A stretch of 64,000 bases of DNA from Tausonia pullulans (GCA_951802195.1 OX637627.1:372001-436000), one strand, 5' to 3'. Shown: positions 26,208 to 36,918, numbered from the stretch's first letter. Numbers and translations: made by a program. Notes: generated by a model not told the origin, from the sequence alone.

Positions 26208-29200
26208 ATGGTCCGGACTACGATCAAAGGTCGTGGCGAATGGCGAGCCGGCTGGCCAGCATCAGCTGTCGCTCCTGTAGCGGTCAAGCACCAGTACGGC
26301 GGCTACCGGTTGCTCGACTATGATGACGAGTCGGTCCTCGCCGCGGATGACGACTTCCTCAACGACGTGCTTCTTGTACGACTGTCTCTCTCTTCTACTC
26401 AAATCGTCACCCGAGTTGGCTCGGGCCGCTGAATTTTTGTGGGTATGCCTCTCAGGACACCTTGGCTCAGACGATGGGAAGGCCTCGTGAGTCTCAAGGG
26501 CGCGTGAGCGAGTGAGGAGCGCGACGGGAGGGGACGCGACGAGCCAGAGGACGCGACGAGCCTGGGGAAAGACACTGACCGAACGACCGTCCTCTTACAA
26601 TTCCAGTCGGCGTGCACAAGAACCTTCCAAATTACCAGCGGGTTCCTCACGATGAGAACCAGTTGCTGACGCTTGTCAAGGAGGTGAGAGCCTTGACCCT
26701 TCTCACGCGTCGGTTCGTCGGAAGGTTGACCGAGACGCGCCGCGTCCGCTGTTCTCAGCTCATTGTGCTACGAGGCAGCGTCCATCTTGCCGTCGACTAT
26801 TTCACACAGTATGTCTTCCCACTTATGCACCTTCAACAGAATAAATTTGCTCATATCAGGCCCTAGACTGCCCTATGTCCGGGCTTACATTGAGGGCAAG
26901 ACGGAGAAGGAGCTGCTGGCTTTCAAGGGGTCAGTCTCGACGAGCCGGGTGTGGTAAGACTCATAGACTTACGAAGAATCCCTCCACAGCCTGGCGACGA
27001 CCTATTTCAACCTTTATACCCAGCAAAAGTCCGTTCCACTCATCCGCACACCAAGTGCTATGCGCAGGCTGACTGACCTGACTGTTCAACCTCATCCAGT
27101 CCCTTTGAGATTGGCAAAACGGACCGCTACTCGTCCAAGACGGGCAAGGTAGAACTTGCTGTCTATGCGACTCGCTCTGTTGAGCGCGGGTCGCTCATTC
27201 AGCTCATCGAGGGCGCCCTTGCCCGGCTCAGCCCGCAGGAGGAGGCTCGGCTCACTGGCGAGGACCCTGTCGGTCCATCTCCACTGGAACACTCTCAGAA
27301 AGGGATGCAAAGCATGAGTCCGGAGTCGTCAGGCTCAGTGGCGGCGGGCAGATCTGTCAAGGGCAAGGAGAAGGCCGGCTCGTCTGAGCCTCGAGCGGCC
27401 GGAGCGATGAATGTCGTTGCCGCCCTCGACTTTTCCCTCGTACTCTCGTCGAGTAAACAGTGCTGGATGCGCTTCAACGGGCCTGGGAGATTCCTCAACG
27501 TAAGTGGGCGCTGTGCTTGGGTCGGCTATCGGCCGCCTGTCTCTGACGGCCCATAATGACAGCACGACTGCGACGCCAACGCCCGGCTGAGAGGCCTCAA
27601 AAATGGGATAACTTTTGACGTTATTCGCAAGCTCAACCCTGGGGAGGAGCTCACCTGTGACTAGTGAGCTGCTCTGGAGTCCATAGCCACGTTGTCGACA
27701 GGACCAGACGAACTAAGAAGTCGACTTTACTATAGTGGAACCAACTACTTTGGCCCTGATAATCGCGTTCGTTCTTTGCTCTCTCTTACTCTTCTCTTGT
27801 TCCAATTTACCCGGGACTCCAGCTGACCGTGCCATGGTTTTCGTCGACAGGACTGCATGTGCGCCACTTGCGAGCGCCGCGGCGAGGGTTACTGGAAGCT
27901 CTCTCCCTCACCCCCGCTCGTGGCAGCGGATTTCGTCAAGGCCGAGTCGCTCGCTGAGAACAGTCCCAGTCCCTCATCGACGACCGGGGGCGTGGACGAT
28001 GCCCCTTCACTCCGGACTTCAAGACGCGGTCCTGTCCGAGCCCAGGTGAACCTCGAGACACACTGCGAAAAGTGTCTGGGACGGCGAGATCCGCCGATCA
28101 AGATCAAGCTCTGCCCGTCTGAACCCCCGGCGCGGGGGTTGTGTCCTCGGTCAGTCCTGCTTGGCACTCCCACGGCCTCTCACGTCTGACCAGACCTCTC
28201 CGCTTGCTCCGGTCCAACCCACAGATGCGCGCGCCACTGGATTATCTACGGACAGAAATGGCCTTACCGACCGCAGCCAGTTAAGGGCCTCCCCCCCTGG
28301 ACGATGCGGATCAAGAAACCCAGAGTTCGAGGTCTGCCTGGCAACTCTACTGCTGCCTCCTCCGCCAATCCTCTTTCAGCCTCGATGAAACGCCCATGCC
28401 CAACAAAGGGCAACGATGCGGTGCTCAAAGCTAGCGAGGACCGCAAGCCTTTGACTGGCAATCCGGGCGACGATGAGAATGACGAGTCAGACGAGTCAGA
28501 CGAGTCAGATGATCCGACGCTGCTCGTTGGCACGGCGACGGCCCGATCTCTGGCCAAGATGGATGCCGCGGACAGGGCTGGCGCGCATGGGCTCATGCGA
28601 GTGGACAAGGCGTCGTCAAGGAGAACGAGGCTTGGGGCGGAGGCGGCGGAGAAGACGACCGGTGGTGGCAAGAAGAGGCGCAGGGAGGATCGCCGGAGTT
28701 ATTCGATTGATCAGGTGCCGTCGAGCGATGTACGTGGTGCTCTCATCTGGAAGCTCTGCTGACTCAAAATGGAGGCTGACCGAGCTTTGCTTTCTTCCAG
28801 CCCAACATGATCGCGCTAGAATGCCGAATAGCTGGAGTCAGGCTTATACGAGTCAGCTGCTCTGGCGGACTAACGTGAGTGTCGATGGGCTGTGTCATGG
28901 CCCGGGCCGAACGCTGATGCAACTGTCTTCGTTCCTTCAGATACGTCAACGCCCTTCCGCTCAAAATCGTATGTCTCGATCGCATTTATGGGAGACAACA
29001 TTGATTGACCCCGTCTCTGCAGCTCGGCGACGGTTGGAGCCCCTACAGGCTCAGCTTTGATAGACTCGAGATTGAAGGTGTTCCGCTCCTTTACGCACAG
29101 CTTCTCCCGGGGGCGATGGAGGGCATCTGGTGGGTCTTGGCTTGGCTTCCCTGACCCTTAAAGGCGACCCTGATTGCCCCATTGTAACATTATTCAGGGT

Positions 29201-31313
29201 GCCTCTGGATGTGGCTATCTCTATCACCAAGAACTGTGAGAAGGATCATTAAGGTAGCAATGCACCTCGCTGATGCCTCGTTCTCCTATCTCAGACGGAA
29301 TATATCCCCTTCTCGAGCGCTTTCTCGCTACCAAGCCCATTCTGGGAGCTCCCCCTGCGCCGACAGATGCGCCCTCCCTCAAACAGCGGGCTCCGTCGAC
29401 AACTCAGCACACGCCTGACTCAGACAATGACGAGATTGACCCGATGCTGCCACCTCCGACAGGCATCAACGAGAAGCCGATCGTTGTGCCCCCGCATACG
29501 TTCGTGCCGCCCAAGCCTGTCTATAGTACGAAGAAGTATAGCCTACCACCCCCCATCCCCAAGAGCGTCTGGGCAGGCCAGCGGCCGCTCCTGCCGGAGC
29601 TTGTGGAGTACGAGACAGATTATGGTGATGAATCACCTGCATCGGTTAGTTGGCTTTCTCCCTGCTCTCATCTCTATCACGGCACTGATCCGACTCCTCC
29701 AACCGAACAGCTTTTGTGCTATCGGGCCGAGGTCATGCACAACGGCACATTGATCACGCTTCTGCGTAGAACCGACGGGTGCGTCTTGGATTCTCCGACA
29801 AGTGCCAGCTGCATGTGCTGATCAGCGAACTATCGTCGTTCCACAGCTGGCTCCACCTGAGCTCCCTCTTGCAGTAAGCCCACCGTTTTGTCATAAGGCT
29901 TGTTCTCAGCTGGCGCACCGTACTGACCCTTATGTCGCCCTAATCCTAGTCTTGCCGGCCTAAGCGAGCGCCAAAAGGCCAAAGTCTACCACACGCTCAA
30001 GGGAAAACCGACGAACGTCTGGCAATGTAAGTGTCGCTCTTGAATATTCAAGGTCTGGGTGAATGACGAGACTAAGTGGAGCTTTCTCTTAGACAATGTT
30101 CCATGGGGAGCCGACCCCCAGCCGTGGGCGGGCATCTGGTTAGCATTGAGCGTGAAACACGACTGGGAGCGATGGATTTGATAAAGCTCGCTCTTTCTGC
30201 ACTTCCCCCTTGCAGGTGTCCCCGGACGCGTGCCATGGCACTATGCGAACACTTTGGCCTTTCTGGTAAAGCGTGTTGCTATGTGCGATCTTGTTTCGGG
30301 CTGACTCTCTGTCTAATGCTCCACTAGATCTCGTAAAGAACCTGCTCCTCCCACAGTCGGACCTCCAGAAACTGGTACCCATCGATGGGGACAGCTCGTC
30401 CGACGTCAATGTCAGTCCAAGGACCAAGTTTCCCGACGCACTGTCTTCCCCCTTGGAAATGCCTCTGGCAGCAGACTTGGTGGACTTGGAGACGAAGACA
30501 GAGACGCCCGAAGACACCGAAGTCGACCAGTTCGTTGGCGGCACAAAAGACGCCTCGTTCCAGGCCCCCGCCGCAAATCAACGCGACAACTCGGAGTCGG
30601 AATCGGACATTCAAGTGGTCGAGATTCTTGAACCAGATGGCTCATCCCCTAACAAGCACCAGCTGCGGCAGGCCATCAGTCGAGGAGAGCGAATCCGTCC
30701 CGAGGAGCTCGACGATCTTGACGTGGACCCTTTCGACTGCTGGGACAGCGCGCTTCCATTATTGGAGAATCAGGACAAGCAAGCCGTCTTCCAGCAGGGC
30801 GACTGGAGCCCCTCCAAGCCTCAGGCGTATTCCCATCACGACGTCAAAAGTGAAAATGGCGATGGTACATGGGATGGTTTGTCGCACATGGACGTCGACC
30901 ATCCATGCTCATCTGGGGCAGCAGCGCCTCTACCGCCTCTCACATCCGATCCTTGGTCCAGACCGACGCCGTCCAAGGCTTCCGCCACCCACCCTTCGTC
31001 CTCCTCTCGCAAGATCCGAACGTATGATATCAACGCCAAAGACGACGAGGAGGATGTCGAGATGGAGATCTCATTCGACGAGGACATCACCATTCTCGAG
31101 ACGACGGCAAGCCTATCAAACCTCGCAGCGGCGAACGCGCGCCAATCCATGCCGCCGGCGATAATGAGGCAGAACTTTGACCAGCTCGTCGTCCAGAAGA
31201 AGCTAGCGCTTCCGGAGACGTTGCACCTCGCAAAGAAGGATCACAACGATGGTGAGGATGAAGTGAAGCGCATTAAGGCGAAGGAGAATTTTGTCGATCT
31301 CGTCTCGGACTAA
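26208..31313 (+). CDS. SET9: SET9/KMT5-type histone H4-K20 methyltransferase fused to two tandem APSES-like DNA-binding domains
   Basis: Predicted to methylate histone H4 Lys20. Residues from the ATG at 26208 show the SET9 helical N-region (YVRAYIEGKTEKELLAFKG). The SET domain follows: TDRYSSKTGKVELAVYATR, RFLNHDCDANARL, GEELTCDYGTNYFG. The post-SET cysteines are DCMCATCERRGEGYW, then HCEKC and a second zinc-like CPRCARHWIIYGQKWPYRP, both typical of fungal SET9. After a basic acidic linker the frame is spliced (28729 to 28801, phase 0) into two APSES-like modules at about 28801-29340 and 29711-30370. An acidic tail then runs to TAA at 31311-31313. About 20 exons and roughly 1,200 residues. 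SET9 of other fungi normally stops after the second zinc region, so the APSES part is unusual. SET9 identity is firm. The fusion is strongly suggested by splice sites but needs transcript proof. Confidence 0.85.
28801..29340 (+). other. APSES-like domain, repeat 1 (within the SET9 gene)
   Basis: Spliced from five exons: 28801-28873, 28941-28968, 29022-29129, 29198-29235 and the start of 29295-29645. It reads IALECRIAGVRLIR, TYVNALPLKILGDGW, a beta-rich wing, then GIWVPLDVAISITKN and YGIYPLLERFL. The pattern matches Mbp1/Swi4/StuA-type APSES domains. There, a YVNAT-like helix is followed by a G-T-W-V-P-L segment and an amphipathic helix ending in ..LKPLF. DNA binding is inferred from the fold, and the usual basic helix residues are weaker here than in Mbp1. 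Confidence 0.7.
29711..30370 (+). other. APSES-like domain, repeat 2 (within the SET9 gene)
   Basis: Spliced from exons 29711-29778, 29847-29873, 29950-30026, 30093-30138, 30216-30265 and the start of the exon at 30328. It reads LLCYRAEVMHNGTLITLLRR, TDGWLHLSSLLHLAGLSE, RQKAKVYHTLKGKPTNVWQ, then PWAGIWCPRTRAMALCEHFG and LSDLVKNLLL. This is closer to canonical APSES than repeat 1: the RR-x-DGW-L plus the K/R-rich recognition-helix region are both present. It has one extra intron (after WQ) compared with repeat 1. Confidence 0.75.
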
Positions 31314-32138
31314 GGGGAGGTTCACCTTGATGGATGATGAGTTCATTCCGAGGGCGCTTATCGAAGACGAGGTGGGGCAAAGTAGGAGAAGGACTATAAA
31401 AAGATCGATCACGACCAGTCCATAGGCGAGAACTGCTCGTCAGTCTCGGAGTTGAATGGCGCAGGAGGAGGCTATGATGTTGACTGGAAGTTGACAGTCA
31501 AGAAGAAAAGCAAACGAACGCATGACACGTAGCATCGCTGCTGGCCTCCTTTCAGCGATCACCCGTCAGTAACGATCAACGCGAGTATCCCTCGCAGGGG
31601 TATGTGTCTAATTCCTCGCTGGTTTGCCTTCAGCGAAGTGTCGTATGCGCCTGAATCACGCGCGTAAATGTCATGGGCAGCTTCCAGATCATCATGCAGA
31701 TCAAGGGCCAGTGGCGTGCGTCGCAAGAAGATGAGTCTGAGGGGTCTCTAAAAGAAGAGTTTCATTGAAAGGAAATTTATGTCACATCACTTGATGGACC
31801 GCAAAAACGATCAGTCAACTGTGGACTTGGCATCACTCAGGGGCAATGACGCGCAATAGTCGTTACGAATGATGTGCCGCTTTCAGCGGCCAGAAACCCT
31901 GATGAGGCGTTCGGCAAAAATGGGGCCCCGCACCAGAAGTTTCAACCCAACGACGACACTTCATTGCCTTCCCCCTCGAACGACCACCTTCTTTGCACGA
32001 CAGCCGTCCTCTCTTCGGCGATTCTCTACAACGACGAAGTCCTCCCTCCTTCTTCCCGTCCATCGACCTCTCGCAGCCCGTGCTCTCCCTCCCGTGGATC
32101 TCCTTCAACGCACACGATCATCTCGCTGCCCCTCCATC
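31314..32138. other. Intergenic region between SET9-APSES and the sulfotransferase-like gene
   Basis: No gene supported in the first 550 bases, which are more A/T-rich than coding DNA nearby. From 31869 the frame of the downstream gene is open without a stop and could encode an N-terminal extension; I treat it as leader or alternative start. Confidence 0.4.
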
Positions 32139-33518
32139 ATGACGCCCGACGCCGCCCACAACCCATCGACACCGCCGCCGACGGTCATCCTATGGGTCCA
32201 TCCTCGCTCGACGTCAACAATGTTCGAGTGCATTCTCGTCAGTCTTTTACAACGCTTCCGCTCCGAAGTTCTCAATGCTGATAGAGATTTCCGCCGGCTC
32301 TTGGGTCGATCTAGCTCAACAAGCAGGATGAGTTTCGAGTGGTTCGTCATCTTGTCCTGTTCTCGTTTTCTTCAACAACATGCTGACGTTTGCTCCGACA
32401 CTTTAGTTGCACGAGCCTATGGGAGATGCCTGGTGAGTGCTCTCTGCTCCTGCCCCCTCCCTTCCTTTTTTCGGAACCTGATCAACGTGCTATCGCCTAT
32501 CCAAGGTACTTCGGCCCAGGTCCGTCCGCCCATTGTCTCATCCCCGTTCTTCAGAACTTGGACTCTGATGCTGTCACTCAGAGCGTGTCTCACCGCGCTA
32601 CTCGGCTGAGGAGTGTGAAAAGGCCTACCCTCAGTACGCCGAGTCTACGTTTGCGAAGGTCAATCCTAGGTGCCTTAGCTCGACAGGTTTCCTTCCAGAG
32701 TGCTGATCCTTCTTTCTAGACCTGGCACAACATTGTCACTCGCCCAGAGGGAGAGGGTCCCGCCCGGACGTTCTCCAAGGGTGAGGATCTTCTATTATAT
32801 TCCATACGACCATAGCGACCGCTGATCTCCCTCCTCAGACATGGCGCAATACATACTCCCCCTCGCCTCGCAGAAACCTTACATCCCCGCCTCCTTCTCG
32901 TCGTCATCCTCAGATCCCGATGCTGTCAGCAATCCGACGCTCATTCCAGACGCCCTCCTCCGAGACCCCTCGATCCACCACACCTTCCTCATTCGCAAGC
33001 CTGAGAAGGCCATCCCCTCGTACCACAAGCTCTGCTTCCCCGGCTCCGAGACGGGCTTCGAGTACTTCGACCCAGCCGAGGCCGGTTATCGCGAGCTTCG
33101 ACTGCTGTTCGACTATCTGAGAGAAGCAAATGGGAAGACGCCATTGGTGCTCGAGTCAGAGGCACTCCTGGCGGATCCGAAGACGATCATGGAGCTGTGG
33201 TGTACAGATTCGGGGATTGAGTTCGAAGAGTCGATGCTGGAGTGGAACGAGGGAACTCGCGAGCACTTGTGAGCGTTTCTCGTCTCTTCCTCTTGTCTGC
33301 TACATCAATCCTCCGCTGACGGACATTCGATCGACAGCGCCAAGTGGCCCGGCTTCCACACTTCGGCTGAACAGAGCAAAGGCGTCGGGAAGACAAACGA
33401 TCAGCACATCACCGAGCCCAAGAAGGCCCACGAGTCCCATCCGGAGGAAGTCACCAGGTGCATCGAGGCGTGCAAGGACGACTGGAGGTATCTCCAGAAA
33501 TTTGCGCGGACGTCGTAG
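32139..33518 (+). CDS. Sulfotransferase-like P-loop protein
   Basis: Member of the fungal and bacterial sulfotransferase-family proteins with a PAPS-binding-like loop. Start ATG 32139. Exons at 32139-32237, 32315-32341, 32407-32432 and onward splice cleanly to VILWVHPRSTSTMFECIL, NKQDEFRVLHEPMGDAWYFG, PERVSPRYSAEE, TWHNIVTRPEGEG and DMAQYILPL. They continue into a large exon (32841-33271) with LRDPSIHHTFLIRKPEKAIP and a last exon ending FARTS, TAG 33516-33518. The HPRSTST loop and the HEP..DAWYFGPERVS block are the hallmarks of this family. The substrate is unknown. Related proteins are sometimes mis-annotated as aminotransferases. The in-frame upstream open region (31869-32138) is Arg/Ser/Thr-rich (RRFSTTTKSS) and might be a mitochondrial presequence. 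Confidence 0.8.
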
Positions 33519-33592
33519 GAAGGAAGGGGTTGGTTGTGGGTGAGAAATCATTGAAGACGAACATCTATTTATGCAAAGCGATGACGCTGTCC

Positions 33593-35258
33593 TTATGGAG
33601 GAGTCATGAGAGCCATGCTCTTTCTCCGGATTTCCAGCCGTTCGAGTTCCCTTTGTGCGATCAGAGTCCGCCGAACGTGGACCAGCGTCTCGCGCCAGTC
33701 GCCCGTCTCCTCGATAAGACGCTTCAACACGACCTGGAGAGGAGGCTCATATACCGGTGGCAGCTTCGCGAGAGAGCCGAGAATGTCGGCTGTGGCAAAG
33801 GGTTGGGATAAGTAGCTGTGGACTGAAGAATGAATGGGGTGCGCTGTAACTCACCCAGCTCCACTTGAAGCGCCTGAACTTTCGGCAGCAACTTGTGCCA
33901 CACCCTCGGTCTTTCTTCCTTCGTTTCCACCAGGATACCCTCAAATACCTTGCGGGTGCTCGCGACGGCCGCCAAGACGGGGACGAAGGGATGTGCGAAC
34001 TGTCAATGCGCATTGAGTGGTCAGTTGCACCCGACCGGGTGGGCATAAATCTCGACTCACCTTCGTGTTTGTGAGACCCCGAAAAGCCAACAATCGCCAA
34101 CTGAGCCTTTCTCGCTCAAGATCCTCATGGATCGCCGCCTCGGCTTCTACGAGCTCCTCGGATGCAAGGTCGAACATCCCCTGATACAAGCCGGAGAATA
34201 ATTAGGCAGTTACAGAGGGCGGAGCACTGAGTAAACTGACATACCTTAACTGCTGCCTCAGTTGCGCGGAGAGTTGACTGAAGGCGCTTGTGGGCGGCGG
34301 TCAAGTAGAGCGTTTGCGCGCGGGCGAGAAAGGGATCTGACGAAGGGATGGAAAGGGGCGGGAGGGCAGCGAGCTGCAGGGCGGACGAGTTGAGTTTCGT
34401 AGACGAAAATGAATCGTGATGAGGGCGCAGGTACGGACCAGTGAAGACCAGTCGGCCGTTGTTTCGGCTCTTGAAGGCGAAGTATCCTTGAAGCTGGATG
34501 ACGACGGCGTCGGCTCGGGGACGGTCAACGATGATGCAACGCGTGCGGCTTTGCGTGCTCCTGATTGACCAGAGCTGAGATGTGAGGACGATCGAGAGCG
34601 AGCGGCTTTGTTCGCCGTTGTTGATGGGGGCGGTGGTGGTCGTGGTGCTTTCACGTCGGACTGAGCCATGGACGAGGAGGACGGCCGACATATAGACCCG
34701 CTCATCACTGAGCCAGCCTTCGATTGTGTCGTCAACAAAGTTGATCGAGGGAGTACTGATTTAGGACACTCGGGTTCGATCCATCAGCATCAAGGCAGAG
34801 CGACACTGGGCTGGGACTTGAGGACTGACGAGCTGACGCGGACGACCCCTCCCTGCTCTTTCCCATATCAACAGACGAGGACGCCAAACGCTTCCCCGGC
34901 CGTTCTGGCAGACCTATGCGAGTTATTTTCAAGAGTCAGTCTAGACGTAGTAATCGTATCAATCGAAGTAGGTCGCACCCCTTGAACTCGCACTCCTAGA
35001 CTGAGAGGACGAAGCGGTCGGCTGTTGTTGCTGTCTGGCGCCCGTTGCCAAGGCATTGAGATAACACGATGGAACTGCCTTGCCTGGGTAAGAAAGAAGT
35101 GTATATATGGGTTTATGAGCGGGAAAAGCGTCGGGGTGGAGCGGAGTACGCATCGACTCGACGCGGCGTGCTCTCTGTCTCTTACCTCTCGTTTTGGAAG
35201 GTACAGTTGGTTGGACAGGGTCCTTCGAATAATCAGATGGCTTGGCTAGAGGCGGCAT
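33593..35258 (-). CDS. Unrecognised protein with a beta-rich segment and a helical C-terminus
   Basis: I do not recognise this gene. The downstream part is well supported on the - strand. A GC3-rich exon runs from about 34740 to 34245 (FVDDTIEGWLSDERVYMSAV, CIIVDRPRADAVVIQLQGYF, then LAALPPLSIPSSDPFLARAQ). Further exons are 34180-34061 (MFDLASEELVEAEAAIHEDL), about 33997-33853 (VFEGILVETKEERPRVWHKL) and the last, ending MALMTPP with TAA at 33593. The first segment has alternating hydrophobics like a small beta barrel, possibly OB-like; the rest is helical. The 5' end is uncertain: an ATG at 35258 (MPPLAKPSDYSKDP) and a Gln/Ser-rich exon near 35070-34990 could belong to it, but I cannot make the join to the 34740 exon in frame with confidence. 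Stop codon is only 74 bp from that of the convergent sulfotransferase-like gene. Confidence 0.6.
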
Positions 35259-35935
35259 GGTGACGTGGTGGACACAGTGAACAAAGAGACGTTGGGGGTT
35301 GGAGCGAGAGTCGACTCGAGTCGACGCGTCGCAAGTGAAGATAGTCGCGACTTTAAAGGGCGCGCACGGTCGCCAACCTTCTTCCAACAACACCCATATC
35401 TAGTCTTCTCACTACGCTGCATATGGAGAGATGACCTGGGAGAAAGAGCGACTGTGCCGCTGGAAAGGAAGCAGAGACAGATAGCACTGATCTATCATTC
35501 TGAGCCCGGTAACTTATTGAACACTTGGAGATGACTCAGAGACGGCAAGAATCTTCAATGCGAGCATCTCTTCTGAACCCCAGACAGTTCCTTGATGTCT
35601 ACCTTCTCTGCTTGGATGGAAAAGAGCAAGAGAGAGCGCTCACTGCCAGCCAGTAACCGTTCCTTCCTAGCCAATCCGCGTCGGTCCGAAGCCGGTCCCT
35701 CTACTGTTCCTTCGACCCTATCCTGCGTCCGTCCCTAACCCCGAGGCAATGAGATCTTGAAGCCATACAGAATGCGAGCAATCTTAAAAACGCCCTTCCC
35801 TAAGCCCCTACACCATCTAAGGAGGCCAGTCCTCCTATCCCCGGTCATCCATTCGCGCTCGCCGCGACGAGGAGGAAGCCGCCCAACCGGTCCGCTCGCC
35901 CGACCTGCCTCTCAGTCCAGCCGGTCTCAGCACTC
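35259..35935. other. Intergenic region between the unknown gene and NDUFB7
   Basis: 676 bases holding no supported gene. It lies between two - strand genes, so it contains the NDUFB7 3' flank and the promoter of the unknown gene. More A/T-rich than its neighbours; no element recognised. Confidence 0.4.
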
Positions 35936-36571
35936 TCACAGAGGGTCCTGCGGCTGTTGAGCCTGGATCGCTGCTGCCTCGGTGACATTCTTGAGCTTCT
36001 GGTCGATTCGCCTGACGGGGCCGGTGCCCTCGGCCTTTGCTTCGGCGCGCAGACGGGTCGCCTTGCGCATCCGTCGGAGGAAGCTGAAAGGGATGAAGAG
36101 GGGGCGAGGGTGTCAGCGACGGGCTGGGATCGCTCTACATAAGTTGAAAGAAGACGTGAAGGGGGAAACACGCACTCCTTGTACTGGCAGACCTCCCAGT
36201 TGTGCCTGGATATTATGGAGAGCAACTGGTCAGCAATGGAGGAGGCTGAGAGGCGAGGAGGAGAGGAGGGGGCGCGCCCGACGCACTTCTCCGGGTGACA
36301 CTTCCAGGGCAAGTACATCTCAGTCTGCTTGCACTGATTGAGCTTGATAAGATGGCTGCCGTGTCGGTGGAAGAGAAAGGCTCTTAGCATGGTTGGACGA
36401 CTGCAGCAAGGACGGCGACAGCGACCCCGGGACGTACGCCGAGCAGAGATCCCGGTAGCCGAGCGGAACGCGGTGGCGCTTGAGGTCCTCGAGGGAGGCG
36501 ATGGCCGGGTACTCGACGCGGTGCTCGTGCTCGGTGAGCTCGTGGTGGTCCTGGAAGTGAGGAGGCGACAT
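35936..36571 (-). CDS. NDUFB7: NADH-ubiquinone oxidoreductase subunit B18 / NDUFB7
   Basis: Accessory subunit of mitochondrial complex I on the intermembrane-space side. Start ATG 36571 (MSPPHFQDHHELTEHEH), giving a compact protein in four exons. The first exon ends VPLGYRDLCSA and joins HLIKLNQCKQTEMYLPWKCH, then HNWEVCQYKD, then FLRRMRKATRLRAEAKAEG, ending QPQDPL with TGA at 35936-35938. The spliced sequence contains a perfect twin CX9C motif (C-SAHLIKLNQ-C and C-HPEKHNWEV-C), as in all NDUFB7 proteins imported by Mia40. The YLPWKC block is also typical. Only splicing reveals both cysteine pairs, which supports the exon model. Presence of complex I argues against Saccharomyces-like yeasts. 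An upstream in-frame ATG at about 36748 is less likely as the start. Confidence 0.93.
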
Positions 36572-36918
36572 GATGACGGGAGGGGGAGGAGGAGTACGGC
36601 CTGGTTGGTGGTCGTTGAACGCGAAGCCCAGCTGAGTCCTTCGCTTCTCGGGTTCGGCCCGGGTGGGAGTTTCGTCGTCGTCAGGGGGGGAGAGAGTCAC
36701 CCTCATCTCATTGCAAGATTGAGGGGAACAAGAAAAACCGAGATCCAATCAAAATGTCTCATGGGATCTGCTTTTGCTTCATCCGCTGAGAGTTCGGTGG
36801 CACAACCCCTCGACAACGGGAGCCGCCGCTGCCTGCGCGTTTCTCAGCACGGTAGCTCCCAACCGCCATCGTCATCGATATTCGCTCGCACCATCTTCCC
36901 TCAAGAAGTTAGCCTACC
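36572..36918. promoter_or_regulatory. Bidirectional promoter region, NDUFB7 (-) and FG nucleoporin (+)
   Basis: 346 bp separates the two divergent start codons. No TATA box is evident. Both promoters must fit here. Confidence 0.5.

Noticed and set aside
28730-28810. A gene boundary between SET9 and the APSES part (ATG at 28807 as a new start)
   Set aside because: Only about 45 bp would separate a stop at 28762 from the ATG, with no promoter-like space, while consensus donor and acceptor sites join the two parts in frame. Kept as the main alternative in the fusion finding.
32139-33518. Branched-chain aminotransferase annotation for the sulfotransferase-like gene
   Set aside because: Related database entries carry that name through fused bacterial proteins, but the HPRSTST loop and HEP..YFGPERVS block belong to a P-loop sulfotransferase-like domain and no PLP-enzyme motif is present.
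34765-34800. tRNA-like T-loop sequence ggttcgatcc
   Set aside because: The flanking bases do not form a T-stem and no anticodon or acceptor stem is found nearby.
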